A DNA stretch of 58,935 bases from Pyrinomonadaceae bacterium (GTDB lineage: Bacteria > Acidobacteriota > Blastocatellia > Pyrinomonadales > Pyrinomonadaceae), in assembly GCA_030841105.1 (NCBI GenBank), contig JAVEDE010000011.1, positions 1 to 58,935 on the forward strand, given 5' to 3'. The translations under genes and the position numbers were made by a program. The notes under the pieces were generated by a model. It saw only the letters and a list, made by a program, of their open reading frames with translations. It did no database searches and was not told where the DNA came from. Shown piece after piece: positions 33,455-44,538 of the stretch (its first letter is position 1; each line of letters opens with the position of its first letter).

Positions 33455-34708
33455 TCAAGCGCGGCGCGCGGTGTCTTCCGCCGCACTCGCCTCTCCGGTT
33501 CGGGTGGCGTTGATGATGACAGTTTCCGACGGCGATTTCAATTCGTAGGTGATGCCGCGCCAGCGTATGCGGCGCGAGCGCGCGGAGGCTACCGCGTTGT
33601 AAAGAAAGAGCGCGGATGCGAGCGGCCACAGCAGGACGTGCGCGGCGAGCGTCCCGGCGCGCCATATCTTTTGGCGCGGCGCGAACGCAAGCGCGACCGC
33701 ACGCAGGCGCAACACGGCTTTCGCCGAGCCGAGCACGTAGACGGCGGCGACGAGTGCGAGCGGCAACACATAGGGCAAGCCGGAGAAGGCGCGCGACAGC
33801 GCGAGCGCGAGGCCGCCGTAAAAGATCGCGACGAAGAGTAAGTTTGAGATGAGCACGATGCGCCACAAGCGCGGCGCGTAGACGCGCGTGATCTTGAGTT
33901 GGCGCGTGGTGAATTCGAGGAGCGTGCGCGCGTCGCAGACTTCGTGCGAGGCCGTCAGGCAGCGCGGCACGAAATGGACGGGCAGGCGCGCGTCTTGGAG
34001 CGCGCGGGTGAGGGCGAAATCGTCGGAGAGCGTGCCGCGCCAACGCTCTCTCATGCGGAGGCGCGTGAAAGTCTCGCGGCGGATCGCGGTCGAGCCGCCC
34101 CAGCAAAAATTCGCGTGCGAGTTTTCGCCGAGCGCGGAAGCAATCGAGGCGTTCCAGACGGCGCGCAGGTGCGACGCGAAGTTAGTTGAAGGGATGAACC
34201 ATCGGTAACCGGTCGTCGCACCCAACGTCTCGTCCGCGAGCGGCGCGACGAGCGAGCGCAGCCAATGGGGGTGCGGGCGGGCGTCCGAGTCAACGAAGGC
34301 GAAGACTTCGCTGCGCGCGTCGGCCGCGCCCACGGCGGCGATGAGGTTGTGAACTTTCTGCCCGCTCCCGGACGCCGCGCCCGCCACGACGCCGCGCGTC
34401 GCCGGAGACGAAGCGTTCCCACAAGTCCGGCGCACATGCTCGATCACTTCAAGCGCGGGGTCGTCGCGGCTGTCAATCACGAAGATGATCTCGAAGGCCG
34501 GATAATTCTGTTCGCAGAGGGCAGAGAGGTTTTCATGTAATTCTTGATCGAGGCCGCGACAGGGGACGACGACGGTGACGAAAGGCGCGAAGTCGCGCGC
34601 GGGCGCGGAGAGTTCGCGGCGGAAGTAGCGCAGGTAGCGCGCGCCGCCGCGGAGCGAGACGAACGATTGCAGGAGCAGCAGCGCGGCGAAGAAATAATAG
34701 ACGCCCAT
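33455..34708 (-). CDS. Membrane GT2-type glycosyltransferase (ceramide-glucosyltransferase-like)
   Basis: About 417 residues: an N-terminal membrane helix (MGVYYFFAALLLLQSF), a GT-A domain, and three or four C-terminal membrane helices. GT-A motifs are VTVVVPCRGLDQEL, AFVDSDARPHPHW (DxD equivalent), FCWGGSTAIRRE and a SDDFALTRAL (D,D) segment followed by TRQLKITRVY in the position of the Q(Q/R)xRW box. This resembles GT21 ceramide/HpnI-type enzymes. The start is put at the ATG at 34708 because the GTG at 34732 lies inside the terminator hairpin of the upstream gene. Either way no ribosome binding site is evident. Forms a pair with the radical SAM gene. Confidence 0.85.
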   Translation of the reverse strand: MGVYYFFAALLLLQSFVSLRGGARYLRYFRRELSAPARDFAPFVTVVVPCRGLDQELHENLSALCEQNYPAFEIIFVIDSRDDPALEVIEHVRRTCGNASSPATRGVVAGAASGSGQKVHNLIAAVGAADARSEVFAFVDSDARPHPHWLRSLVAPLADETLGATTGYRWFIPSTNFASHLRAVWNASIASALGENSHANFCWGGSTAIRRETFTRLRMRERWRGTLSDDFALTRALQDARLPVHFVPRCLTASHEVCDARTLLEFTTRQLKITRVYAPRLWRIVLISNLLFVAIFYGGLALALSRAFSGLPYVLPLALVAAVYVLGSAKAVLRLRAVALAFAPRQKIWRAGTLAAHVLLWPLASALFLYNAVASARSRRIRWRGITYELKSPSETVIINATRTGEASAAEDTARRA

Positions 34709-34744
34709 AAAAAACAAAGGCGATGCTCTCACGAGAACATCGCC
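34709..34744 (-). terminator. Intrinsic terminator of the nuoC-nuoN operon
   Basis: On the minus strand a 12-bp stem (GGCGATG then TTCTC/GAGAG, positions 34744-34719, tiny loop) is followed by TTTGTTTTTT. Very strong. The T tract ends exactly at the ATG of the glycosyltransferase gene. Confidence 0.9.
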
Positions 34745-34769
34745 CCCGGCAAACTTGCGTAGCGCGCGC

Positions 34770-35069
34770 CTAACGAAGGCAACGCCTCAGACAGTCGCGG
34801 TAGCGGCGACGGCAGCGCGCCTGATTCGGGTTGGCCGTGCCGCGCAGGCACTGCCGGTATTGCCGCAGGCAACGCTCGCGGCAGCGATTGTTGCGGCGTG
34901 GCGTCGCGCGCATGTTGTCGTGGCCTTCGTGTTGCACGCTGTCACGCATGGGGGGTGCGGGCGGGTTGTTCTGCATGGTGGCCTGCGCCGTCGGGGCAAG
35001 CAGGAAAAGTTGAGTTGCCAGGGCTAATGCGATGATCAGCCGGTTGAAGACGACGGGTGTGCGTTTCAT
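34770..35069 (-). CDS. Small secreted Cys/Arg-rich protein
   Basis: A 99-residue protein with an AGGAGG ribosome binding site before the ATG at 35069 and a signal peptide to about A30 (LFLLAPTAQA). The mature peptide is short, with a proline patch, then two arginine-rich motifs holding six cysteines in mirror order: C63-x3-C67-x6-C74 and C86-x6-C93-x3-C97. This spacing suggests two helices joined by disulfides, or a metal/heme site. The charge is very basic. I match it to no family. It lies 48 bases after nuoN on the same strand and before the operon terminator, so it is probably the last gene of the complex I transcript. Confidence 0.75.
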   Translation of the reverse strand: MKRTPVVFNRLIIALALATQLFLLAPTAQATMQNNPPAPPMRDSVQHEGHDNMRATPRRNNRCRERCLRQYRQCLRGTANPNQARCRRRYRDCLRRCLR

Positions 35070-35116
35070 CTTGCGTATCCTCCTTGCGTCGAGATGGTTG
35101 TTTGGGACGAGGCCGT

Positions 35117-36691
35117 TTATTTCAAAGCGAACGCGCCGGAGGCCGCGCCCGTGAGCGAAGAGACGAGCGACTGCGCAAGGTTGATGAACGGCTGCGGGTA
35201 GACACCGATCACGACGACGCCGACGACGGCGACGACGAGCGCGGCGCGCAGCGCGGGCGACAGCGAGAGCGGGCGCGCGTCGGCCACGCCGTCGCCGAGG
35301 TACATCACGCGGATGAAGCGGACGTAGTAGAAGAAGGAGACGACCGTATTGAGGATCGCCCAGACGGCGAGCCAGATGTACCAATCCTTGCCGTCGGCGT
35401 CGGCGCGTTGGAGCAGCCCGCCGAAGAGAAACCACTTGCCGATGAAGCCGCCCGTCAGCGGCAGTCCGCCGAGCGAAAGCATGAAGATCGTCATCATCAA
35501 CGCCATGCCCGGCGCTTTCTGCCCCAGCCCCGCGAAGTCGTTAACGTTGTCGCCGACGAGGCCGCGGCGGCGCAAAGAGATGATGACGCCGAACGCGCCG
35601 ATGTTCATCAGCGTGTAGACGAGCAGGTAGACGACGAGGCCGACGTAGCCGTACTCGTTGGCGGCGATGACGCCGAGCAACAGGTAGCCCGCGTTCGAGA
35701 TTGACGAGTAGGCGAGCAGTCGTTTCGCGTTCACCTGCGTGACCGCCGCCCAGTTGCCGACCATGATCGTGACGGCGGCGACGAGGCCGACGAGCGGCGC
35801 CCAGTCGGCGCGCATCCCGCCGAGGGCTTCGAGAAAAACGCGCGCGAAGAGGGCGAAGCTCGCGGCCTTCGAGCCGGTGGAGAGGAAGGCCGTGACGGGC
35901 GTCGGCGCGCCCTCGTAAGCGTCGGGCGCCCACATGTGAAAGGGCACGGCGGCGAGTTTGAAGAACAGCCCGGCGGCGACCGCGATCATGGCGAGCAGCA
36001 ACAGCGGCCGCAGCGGCAAACCCGCGTTGAGCGCGCCTTCGAGTGGTGGGGCTGTAAGGATCATGTTGATGCTGCGCGAGATGTCGCCGAGGTTGGTCGA
36101 ACCGGCGACGCCAAACAAAAGCGACATGCCGTAGAGCAGCACGCCGGAGGAGAACGCGCCGAGCAGAAAGTATTTCATGCCCGCCTCGTTGGAACGCCGC
36201 TCGCGCTTCGTGAACCCGACGAGCACGTAGAACGTCAGCGCCATCAATTCCAGACTGATGTAGAGCGAGATCAGATCGTAGCCGCATCCGAGAAACAACA
36301 TGCCGACGGTGGCGAACAAAACGAGCGCGTAATACTCGCCGCGCTGCTCGCCCTCCACCTCCAGATAACGCACGGAGATGGCGATGGTGAGCGCGGCCGC
36401 GAGCAGAAAGATCATCTTGAAGACGAGCGCGAAGCCGTCTATGCGGATCATGCCGTAGAAGGCGTTGAGCGGCAGGTTGTCGCGGTTGGTTTGCCAGAGG
36501 AGAAAGAGCGAGACGGCGGAGAGGGCGACGCCGCCGAGCGCGGCGTAGGCCGTCCACTTGTGCTCGCGCCGCGGGAGGATGACTTCCATGACGAGCACGA
36601 CGCACGCGCTGAGCGTCAGAATCAACTCCGGCACGATCAACTGGAGGTCGGACGCGCTGAAGAGCGTGGTGGTGTTGGCTTGAAGAAACAT
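35117..36691 (-). CDS. nuoN: NADH-quinone oxidoreductase subunit N
   Basis: A 524-residue antiporter-like membrane subunit of complex I. About 14 hydrophobic helices; the proton-channel features include the Glu in SLYISLELMAL, the Lys in GLFFKLAAVPFHMWAPDAYEGAP and the Lys/His region LLAYSSISNAGY. The ATG at 36691 is chosen because the five upstream residues would be encoded by a heptamer repeat with a TTG start. Downstream lies the Cys-rich secreted gene; upstream is nuoM. Normal length. Confidence 0.96.
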   Translation of the reverse strand: MFLQANTTTLFSASDLQLIVPELILTLSACVVLVMEVILPRREHKWTAYAALGGVALSAVSLFLLWQTNRDNLPLNAFYGMIRIDGFALVFKMIFLLAAALTIAISVRYLEVEGEQRGEYYALVLFATVGMLFLGCGYDLISLYISLELMALTFYVLVGFTKRERRSNEAGMKYFLLGAFSSGVLLYGMSLLFGVAGSTNLGDISRSINMILTAPPLEGALNAGLPLRPLLLLAMIAVAAGLFFKLAAVPFHMWAPDAYEGAPTPVTAFLSTGSKAASFALFARVFLEALGGMRADWAPLVGLVAAVTIMVGNWAAVTQVNAKRLLAYSSISNAGYLLLGVIAANEYGYVGLVVYLLVYTLMNIGAFGVIISLRRRGLVGDNVNDFAGLGQKAPGMALMMTIFMLSLGGLPLTGGFIGKWFLFGGLLQRADADGKDWYIWLAVWAILNTVVSFFYYVRFIRVMYLGDGVADARPLSLSPALRAALVVAVVGVVVIGVYPQPFINLAQSLVSSLTGAASGAFALK

Positions 36692-36697
36692 ATTTAC

Positions 36698-36731
36698 GAG
36701 TGACAAGTGACGAGTGACAGGTAACGAGTTA
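36698..36731. repeat. Single-arm heptamer array, GTGACAA word (nuoM-nuoN gap)
   Basis: Four GTGACAA-like units without the reverse-complement arm, followed by GAGAAGCGTTTTAT, which resembles the spacer core of paired arrays. Looks like a half element. Confidence 0.75.
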
Positions 36732-36770
36732 AGAGAAGCGTTTTATACATCGTGCCGCACTCAAAGTTCA

Positions 36771-38474
36771 TCATTTGTGTTCCACACGCGCCGTCGTCGG
36801 CGTCTGCTGGGGCGCGCCCGGTTGGAACGGGTAATCGGGGCGCACCTGCCGCACGACGGCGTTGACGGGTCGCTGCACGTACTCGATGAACGGCTTCGGG
36901 TAGACGCCGATCCAGAGCGAGAGCAGGACGAGCGGGAGCATGTAAGCCCACTCGCGGCCGTTCATGTCGGTCAAGTTTTCGTTCTTCGGGTTGTCCACGT
37001 GGCCGAAGAACATGCGCTGGTAAAGCCAGAGCATGTAGCCCGCATTCAGGATGATGCCGAGCGCAGCCCACGCCGCCCACCACGGCTGCGCCTCGAACGC
37101 GCCGCGCATCGCCAAAAATTCCGAGATGAAGACGCACAGCAGCGGCAAGCCGATGGCCGTCATCGTCATCGCGAGAAAGACCGTGGCGTAGCCCGGCATG
37201 ACGTGCGAGAGGCCGCCGAACTCGGAGACTTTGCGCGTGTGTCGCCGCTCGTAGATGATGCCGACGAGAAGGAAGAGCGCGGCCGAGTAGATGCCGTGGT
37301 TGATCATGTGGAGCACCGCGCCGTTCAACCCGTTCGGGTTCAAGGCGAACAGTCCGAGCATGACGATGCCCATCGAGGAGACGGACGAGTAGGCGACGAG
37401 TTTCTTCACGTCGCCGTCTTTGACGACGACGAAATACATCGCGGCGAGCGCGCCGTAGATGATGCCGATGATGGCGAGCGCGACCATGATGTGACGCACG
37501 CCGAAGGTCGCGCCGAAGAGATGGAAGTAGCTCAAGTCTTTCGCGGCTTCGGGAAACATCGGCAGGTTAAAGCGGAAGAAGCCGTAAGTGCCGAGTTTCA
37601 AAAGTATCCCGGCGAGGATGACCGATCCGGCCGTCGGCGCTTCGACGTGCGCGTCCGGCAGCCACGTGTGAAACGGCCACATCGGCACTTTGATGGCGAA
37701 GCCAATCGCGAAGGCGAAGAACAGCAAGACCTGCATCGTGCCCATCGGCAAGACCGAGCCGAGCGCTTGCAGGAACATGATGTTGAACGTGCCGCCCGCT
37801 CCGGCCGCCGCCCGCGCGTTGTCGAGGACGGCGCGCGCCTCCGTGCCTGCCGCCGCGAGGTTGTCCATCACGGCCGGAGTGATCGTGCCCGTCAACGCGG
37901 CGTCTTGCGTCAAGAAATACACCTTCAAGACGCCGAGCAGCATGATGACCGAGCCGACGAGCGTGTAGAGGAAGAACTTGATCGCGGCGTAGAGCCTGCG
38001 CTCGCCGCCCCAGATGCCGATCAGGAAATACATCGGCACGAGCGAGACCTCGAAGAAGAGGTAGAACAGGAACAAGTCCATCGAAGCGAAGACGCCGACG
38101 ACCGCCGCCTGCAACAGCAGCAAGAGCACGTAGTATTCCTGCTCGCGCTTGCCGATGTACTCCCAAGAAGAGAGCGCGGCGATCACGCCGAGAAGCGTCG
38201 TCAGCACGATGAGCAGGACGGCCACGCCGTCAACGCCCATCTGGTAGCGCGCGCCGATGATCGGAATCCACTGGCAGTCTTCAATGAACTGCATCCCGCC
38301 CGCCGCGCGGTTGTAGGCGAGGAGCGCGAGCGAGACGAGAAAGACCAGCCCGAACCACGCGGTCGCAAACCGCTTGATGGCGCGCGCGTTATCTTTCTTG
38401 AACGCGAAGAGGATGATGAGCGCGCCGACGAGCGGCAGCCACGTGATGACGGAGAGTAGGTAAGGGATTTTCAT
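36771..38474 (-). CDS. nuoM: NADH-quinone oxidoreductase subunit M
   Basis: A 567-residue antiporter-like subunit with FFEVSLVPMYFLIGIWGGERR (essential Glu), FAIKVPMWPFHTWLPDAHVEAPT (essential Lys) and KKLVAYSSVSSMGIVMLG. An insertion of about 55 residues (around 195-250, with AALTGTITPAVMDN and an Ala/Arg-rich run) lies between helices and is more than usual. Nine bases separate it from nuoL upstream. Confidence 0.96.
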   Translation of the reverse strand: MKIPYLLSVITWLPLVGALIILFAFKKDNARAIKRFATAWFGLVFLVSLALLAYNRAAGGMQFIEDCQWIPIIGARYQMGVDGVAVLLIVLTTLLGVIAALSSWEYIGKREQEYYVLLLLLQAAVVGVFASMDLFLFYLFFEVSLVPMYFLIGIWGGERRLYAAIKFFLYTLVGSVIMLLGVLKVYFLTQDAALTGTITPAVMDNLAAAGTEARAVLDNARAAAGAGGTFNIMFLQALGSVLPMGTMQVLLFFAFAIGFAIKVPMWPFHTWLPDAHVEAPTAGSVILAGILLKLGTYGFFRFNLPMFPEAAKDLSYFHLFGATFGVRHIMVALAIIGIIYGALAAMYFVVVKDGDVKKLVAYSSVSSMGIVMLGLFALNPNGLNGAVLHMINHGIYSAALFLLVGIIYERRHTRKVSEFGGLSHVMPGYATVFLAMTMTAIGLPLLCVFISEFLAMRGAFEAQPWWAAWAALGIILNAGYMLWLYQRMFFGHVDNPKNENLTDMNGREWAYMLPLVLLSLWIGVYPKPFIEYVQRPVNAVVRQVRPDYPFQPGAPQQTPTTARVEHK

Positions 38475-38483
38475 GTTGGTCAG

Positions 38484-41204
<2,721 letters not shown>

Positions 41205-41213
41205 ATATTCAAG

Positions 41214-41295
41214 AGTGACAAGTGACAGGTGACGAGTGACAAGTTGGAAAGACAAGTTGTTTTAACTTGTCACTCGTCACCTGTCACTTGTCACT
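41214..41295. repeat. Perfect 32-bp inverted heptamer array, GTGACAA word (nuoK-nuoL gap)
   Basis: Arms 41214-41245 and 41264-41295 are exact reverse complements, including locus-specific GTGACAG and GTGACGA units in matching positions. Spacer 18 bases. Confidence 0.95.
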
Positions 41296-41302
41296 GTTTT
41301 TA

Positions 41303-41713
41303 TCACCATTTCAACAGATCGATCTTGTCAACAAAGATGGTCTCTTTGTTGCGGTAGAGCGCGATGACGAGGCCGAGGCCGATGGCGGCTTCGGCGGCGG
41401 CGACGACGATGACGAAGATCGTGAAGACCTGCCCCGCGACGGCGTTCAGGTTGCCGGTGTCCTGCAAGTAGCGCGTGAAGGCGATGAAGTTGAGGTTCGC
41501 CGCGTTCAGGATCAACTCGATGGACATGAAGATGACGATGATGTTGCGGCGCGTCAGCACGCCCGCCACGCCGATCACGAACAGCAGCGCGGCGATCACC
41601 AGAAACTTCGAGAGGTCAGGCTCTAACACGCCCTGCCTGATCGTCTGCCAGCGTCCCGGCGTCGCGGCTTCCTGCCACACGAGCGCAAACGCGGATGCGA
41701 TGAAGTTGTTCAT
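41303..41713 (-). CDS. nuoK: NADH-quinone oxidoreductase subunit K
   Basis: A 136-residue subunit with three membrane helices and the two conserved Glu residues (IFMSIELILNAANLNF and VAAAEAAIGLGLVIAL). The N-terminus is about 30 residues longer than in standard NuoK (about 100). The ATG at 41713 is the last plausible start before the core; an upstream extension would be encoded by the GAATCGT repeat. Between nuoJ and nuoL, in the usual order. Confidence 0.94.
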   Translation of the reverse strand: MNNFIASAFALVWQEAATPGRWQTIRQGVLEPDLSKFLVIAALLFVIGVAGVLTRRNIIVIFMSIELILNAANLNFIAFTRYLQDTGNLNAVAGQVFTIFVIVVAAAEAAIGLGLVIALYRNKETIFVDKIDLLKW

Positions 41714-41726
41714 AATTGGGTGAGAG

Positions 41727-41804
41727 ATGAATCGTGAATCGTGAATCATGAATAGGAAAAGCAAAACAGTTCTTCTCTATTCACGATTTACGATTCACGA
41801 TTGA
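41727..41804. repeat. Inverted heptamer array, GAATCGT word (nuoJ-nuoK gap)
   Basis: Left arm 41727-41755 and right arm 41777-41804 pair with about four mismatches. The nuoJ stop codon (TAA on the minus strand, 41788-41790) is a variant unit in the right arm. The spacer includes AAAAGCAAAACAG. Confidence 0.88.
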
Positions 41805-42456
41805 CGAGTCCTTCATCCCTTGCTGTTTCAAGATCGTCGGTGGCCGCTTCCTGCTTGGTCGTGCGGGCGAGCATCACTGAGCCGATGATGGCGACGAGCA
41901 GCAGCACGCTCGCGATTTCAAACGGCAGCGCGGCGAAGCGGTAGAGACTCGCGCCGACGAGTTGTGTGTCCGTCGAGAGCAGCGACGTGCCGGTCGCCGA
42001 CGGGCGCAAATCCTGTTGGCGTACGCGCCGCCGCGTCGCAGACTCCTCGCGCTGGTCTTGCGTAATCAGGTTGTCGCGCGCGAGCAAGCCCTCGTAACCC
42101 TGCCGGATGGCGTAAATGAAGCCGAGCGACAGGAGCACGAGAAAGATCGCGCTCGTCGCCACCTGCGCGGGGCGGTTGAAGAGCATCTCGTTGCCGCGCT
42201 CTTCCGCGCCGACATTCACCAGCATGATGACGAACAGGAAGAGCACCATCACGCCGCCGACGTAGACGAGAATCTGCACGCCCGCGATGAACTCCGCGCC
42301 GAGCAGCACGAAGAGCGCGGCCACCGAGACGAGCGTCGAGATCAGGAACAGCGCGGAGTGGACGGCGTTGCGCGCGAGGATGGTCAAGAGCGCCGCCACC
42401 AGCGCCGCCACCGCGAAGACCCAGAAGAAAACCGCTTCCCAACCAGCTAAAGTCAT
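41788..42456 (-). CDS. nuoJ: NADH-quinone oxidoreductase subunit J
   Basis: A 222-residue membrane subunit with five helices. The conserved motifs are AVHSALFLISTLVSVAALFVLLGAEFIAGVQILVYVGGVMVLFLFVIMLVN in the core and LLLVAIIGSVMLAR near the end. A charged loop of about 50 residues separates helices 4 and 5. The last residues (VNRES) and the stop are encoded by the GAATCGT array. Located between nuoI and nuoK as usual. Confidence 0.95.
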   Translation of the reverse strand: MTLAGWEAVFFWVFAVAALVAALLTILARNAVHSALFLISTLVSVAALFVLLGAEFIAGVQILVYVGGVMVLFLFVIMLVNVGAEERGNEMLFNRPAQVATSAIFLVLLSLGFIYAIRQGYEGLLARDNLITQDQREESATRRRVRQQDLRPSATGTSLLSTDTQLVGASLYRFAALPFEIASVLLLVAIIGSVMLARTTKQEAATDDLETARDEGLVNRES

Positions 42457-42462
42457 AAGGTT

Positions 42463-42559
42463 AGTGACGAGTGATGAATGACGAGTGACAAGCCGGAGAC
42501 GAATTAAAAGGCAAGAGATTATTTTTCATCTTGTCACTTGTCACTCGTCACTTGTTACT
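42463..42559. repeat. Inverted heptamer array, GTGACGA word (nuoI-nuoJ gap)
   Basis: The left arm (42463-42492) includes GTGATGA/ATGACGA variants. The right arm (42530-42559) has cleaner TTGTCAC units. It fills nearly the whole gap between two genes of one operon. Confidence 0.85.
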
Positions 42560-42564
42560 GTTGT

Positions 42565-43098
42565 TTACGATTCGTACTTCACCGTCTCGCGCCCCTGTTC
42601 GAGCATCTCGCGATTCCAGACGAAGCCTGCGCGCGAGTAGGTGGCGAGTTCAAATTCCTGCGTCAGTTCGAGGCAGGCGGTCGGGCACGCCTCCTGGCAG
42701 AGCGCGCAGAACATGCAGCGCGAGGTGTCGAAGATGAACTCATCGAGCACCTTCTTCTTGCGCGCCTTGCCCGCCGTCACGATCTCGATGTCCATCGGGA
42801 TCACGTCAATGCAGTCTTCGGGGCAGGCGAGCGCGCAGAGGTTGCAGGCAATGCAGAGCGTCTCGTAAGTCTCCGGGTCCATGTTGAGCCGCGGCGCGCC
42901 GTGAAAGCGCGGCGCGACTTCGGGGCGCACCTTCGGGTATTGCTCCGTGTAAATCCCCTTGCCCGCCACCGAATCCTTATCCGTCAGCGCGCCGATGTTG
43001 AACTTCAGCGTCAACTTCAACCCCGCAATCAGATCGAAGAGAAAGAAGCGCTTCAACTTCTCTTTCCACGTCGCCTCTGGCACATAAACTTTCGGCAT
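42565..43098 (-). CDS. nuoI: NADH-quinone oxidoreductase subunit I
   Basis: A 177-residue ferredoxin-like subunit of the peripheral arm. Two 4Fe-4S motifs, CIACNLCALACP and CMFCALCQEACP, each with the fourth Cys followed by Pro, carry clusters N6a and N6b toward NuoB. The rest of the peripheral NADH module (NuoE, F, G) is not encoded here. Confidence 0.96.
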   Translation of the reverse strand: MPKVYVPEATWKEKLKRFFLFDLIAGLKLTLKFNIGALTDKDSVAGKGIYTEQYPKVRPEVAPRFHGAPRLNMDPETYETLCIACNLCALACPEDCIDVIPMDIEIVTAGKARKKKVLDEFIFDTSRCMFCALCQEACPTACLELTQEFELATYSRAGFVWNREMLEQGRETVKYES

Positions 43099-43112
43099 AA
43101 GAACCCCTGATA

Positions 43113-43196
43113 AGTTTCAAGTTTCAGGTTTCAAGTTTCAGGACTGACAGGTTCTTCGTTCTTTAACTTGAAACCTGCAACCTGAGACTCGAAACT
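43113..43196. repeat. Inverted heptamer array, TTTCAAG word (nuoH-nuoI gap)
   Basis: The left arm (43113-43142) has TTTCAAG/TTTCAGG units. The right arm (43166-43196) is degenerate. It spans the gap up to the nuoH stop. Confidence 0.8.
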
Positions 43197-44528
43197 CTAT
43201 TCCGCCGCCGCGGCGGCCGCCGCACTCGCCACCGCAGTCTGACCTTTGGGCGGGTTGGTGAGCCGGATGCCGACGCGCTGCTTCTTCAAGTTGAAATCAC
43301 GCGCGCCGTGGTTGATGACGGAGAGCATCCCGGCGGCGATGAAGACCCCGAGCGCGCCGAACGCGATCATGATCGCTTTGCCCGTCGCCGTCAGGTTCAC
43401 GCCGCGCGCGAGCGACGTTACCGTGTCCATGCCGCGCCAGCCGTCGAGCGCCTGCACGACGAAGATCGCGATAGCCGTGAGCGTGATGTTGAGGAGCGCG
43501 GCCGGGAGCATCCACTTCCAGCCCAAGTCCATCAGTTGATCGTAGCGATAGCGCGGGAACGTCCAGCGCAGCCAGAAATAGACGTAGAGCAGCACCGACA
43601 TCTTGACGAGGAAAACGACGAGGCTCAAGGCGACGAACAGGTGCGGGTAGTTGATGCCGAGCCGCCACACGCCGGGGAAGTACCACCCGCCGAGAAACAC
43701 CGAGGTCGCAATCGCCGAGACGACGATCATCGCCGCGTACTCCGCCATGAAGAAGAGCGACCAGCGCATCCCGGAGTATTCCGTGTGGAAGCCCGCAACG
43801 AGTTCCGACTCCGCCTCCGGCAGATCGAACGGCGCGCGGTTGTTCTCCGCGATGCCGCTGATCAAAAAGATGATGAAGCCGAGCGGCTGGTAGAAGATGT
43901 ACCAGATGGAGTCTAACCCTTGCGCCGAGACGATGCCCGACAAGCTGAGCGTGCGCGCGAACATCAGCGCGCCGATGAGCGCCATGCCCATCGCCACCTC
44001 GTACGAAACCATCTGCGCCGACGAGCGCAGGCCGCCCAAGAGCGCATACTTCGAGTTGGAAGACCAGCCCGCGAGGATCAAGGCGAGCACGCCCACCGAC
44101 GAGACCGAGAGCACGAACAGCAAGCCGATGTTGATGTCCGTGACGACGCCCCAATCGGGCGCGAACGGGATCACGGCGAAGACGACGAAGGCCGCCACCA
44201 CCGAGATGAACGGCGCGAAAAAGAAGATGTAGGTGTCGGCGCGGTCGGGCTTGAGGTCTTCTTTGGTCAGCAGTTTGATGGCGTCGGCGATGGGCTGCAA
44301 CAGCCCCCACGGCCCGACGCGCATCGGCCCCAGACGCGCCTGCATGAACGCCGAAATCTTGCGTTCGAGATAAGTCGCATATGCCGCCCAGACAGCGACG
44401 CCCGTCACGACCGCGCCGATCTGGATGAACGGCCAGACGACGTAGTTGATCGTCTCCTGCCCCAGCCGCAGCTTGAGCAGAAGGCCGTTGATTAAGTCCG
44501 GCGGCGCGAATAGTGCGAGCATGTCCAT
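43197..44528 (-). CDS. nuoH: NADH-quinone oxidoreductase subunit H
   Basis: A 443-residue membrane subunit that helps form the quinone site. Motifs: ERKISAFMQARLGPMRVGPWGLLQPIADAIKL, SGIAENNRAPFDLPEAESELVAGFHTEYSGM and WLRWTFPRYRYDQLMDLGWKWMLP. There is a C-terminal extension of about 30 residues, ending in an Ala run. It follows the AllA-like gene in the transcript rather than nuoG, because nuoE, F and G are missing. A start two codons later is also possible. Confidence 0.96.
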   Translation of the reverse strand: MDMLALFAPPDLINGLLLKLRLGQETINYVVWPFIQIGAVVTGVAVWAAYATYLERKISAFMQARLGPMRVGPWGLLQPIADAIKLLTKEDLKPDRADTYIFFFAPFISVVAAFVVFAVIPFAPDWGVVTDINIGLLFVLSVSSVGVLALILAGWSSNSKYALLGGLRSSAQMVSYEVAMGMALIGALMFARTLSLSGIVSAQGLDSIWYIFYQPLGFIIFLISGIAENNRAPFDLPEAESELVAGFHTEYSGMRWSLFFMAEYAAMIVVSAIATSVFLGGWYFPGVWRLGINYPHLFVALSLVVFLVKMSVLLYVYFWLRWTFPRYRYDQLMDLGWKWMLPAALLNITLTAIAIFVVQALDGWRGMDTVTSLARGVNLTATGKAIMIAFGALGVFIAAGMLSVINHGARDFNLKKQRVGIRLTNPPKGQTAVASAAAAAAAE

Positions 44529-44538
44529 AGCAAGAGTC

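Noticed and set aside
36714..38459. 581-residue plus-strand frame opposite nuoM
   Set aside because: Asp/Glu/Arg/His-rich translation typical of antisense of a membrane protein gene. nuoM has all family motifs.
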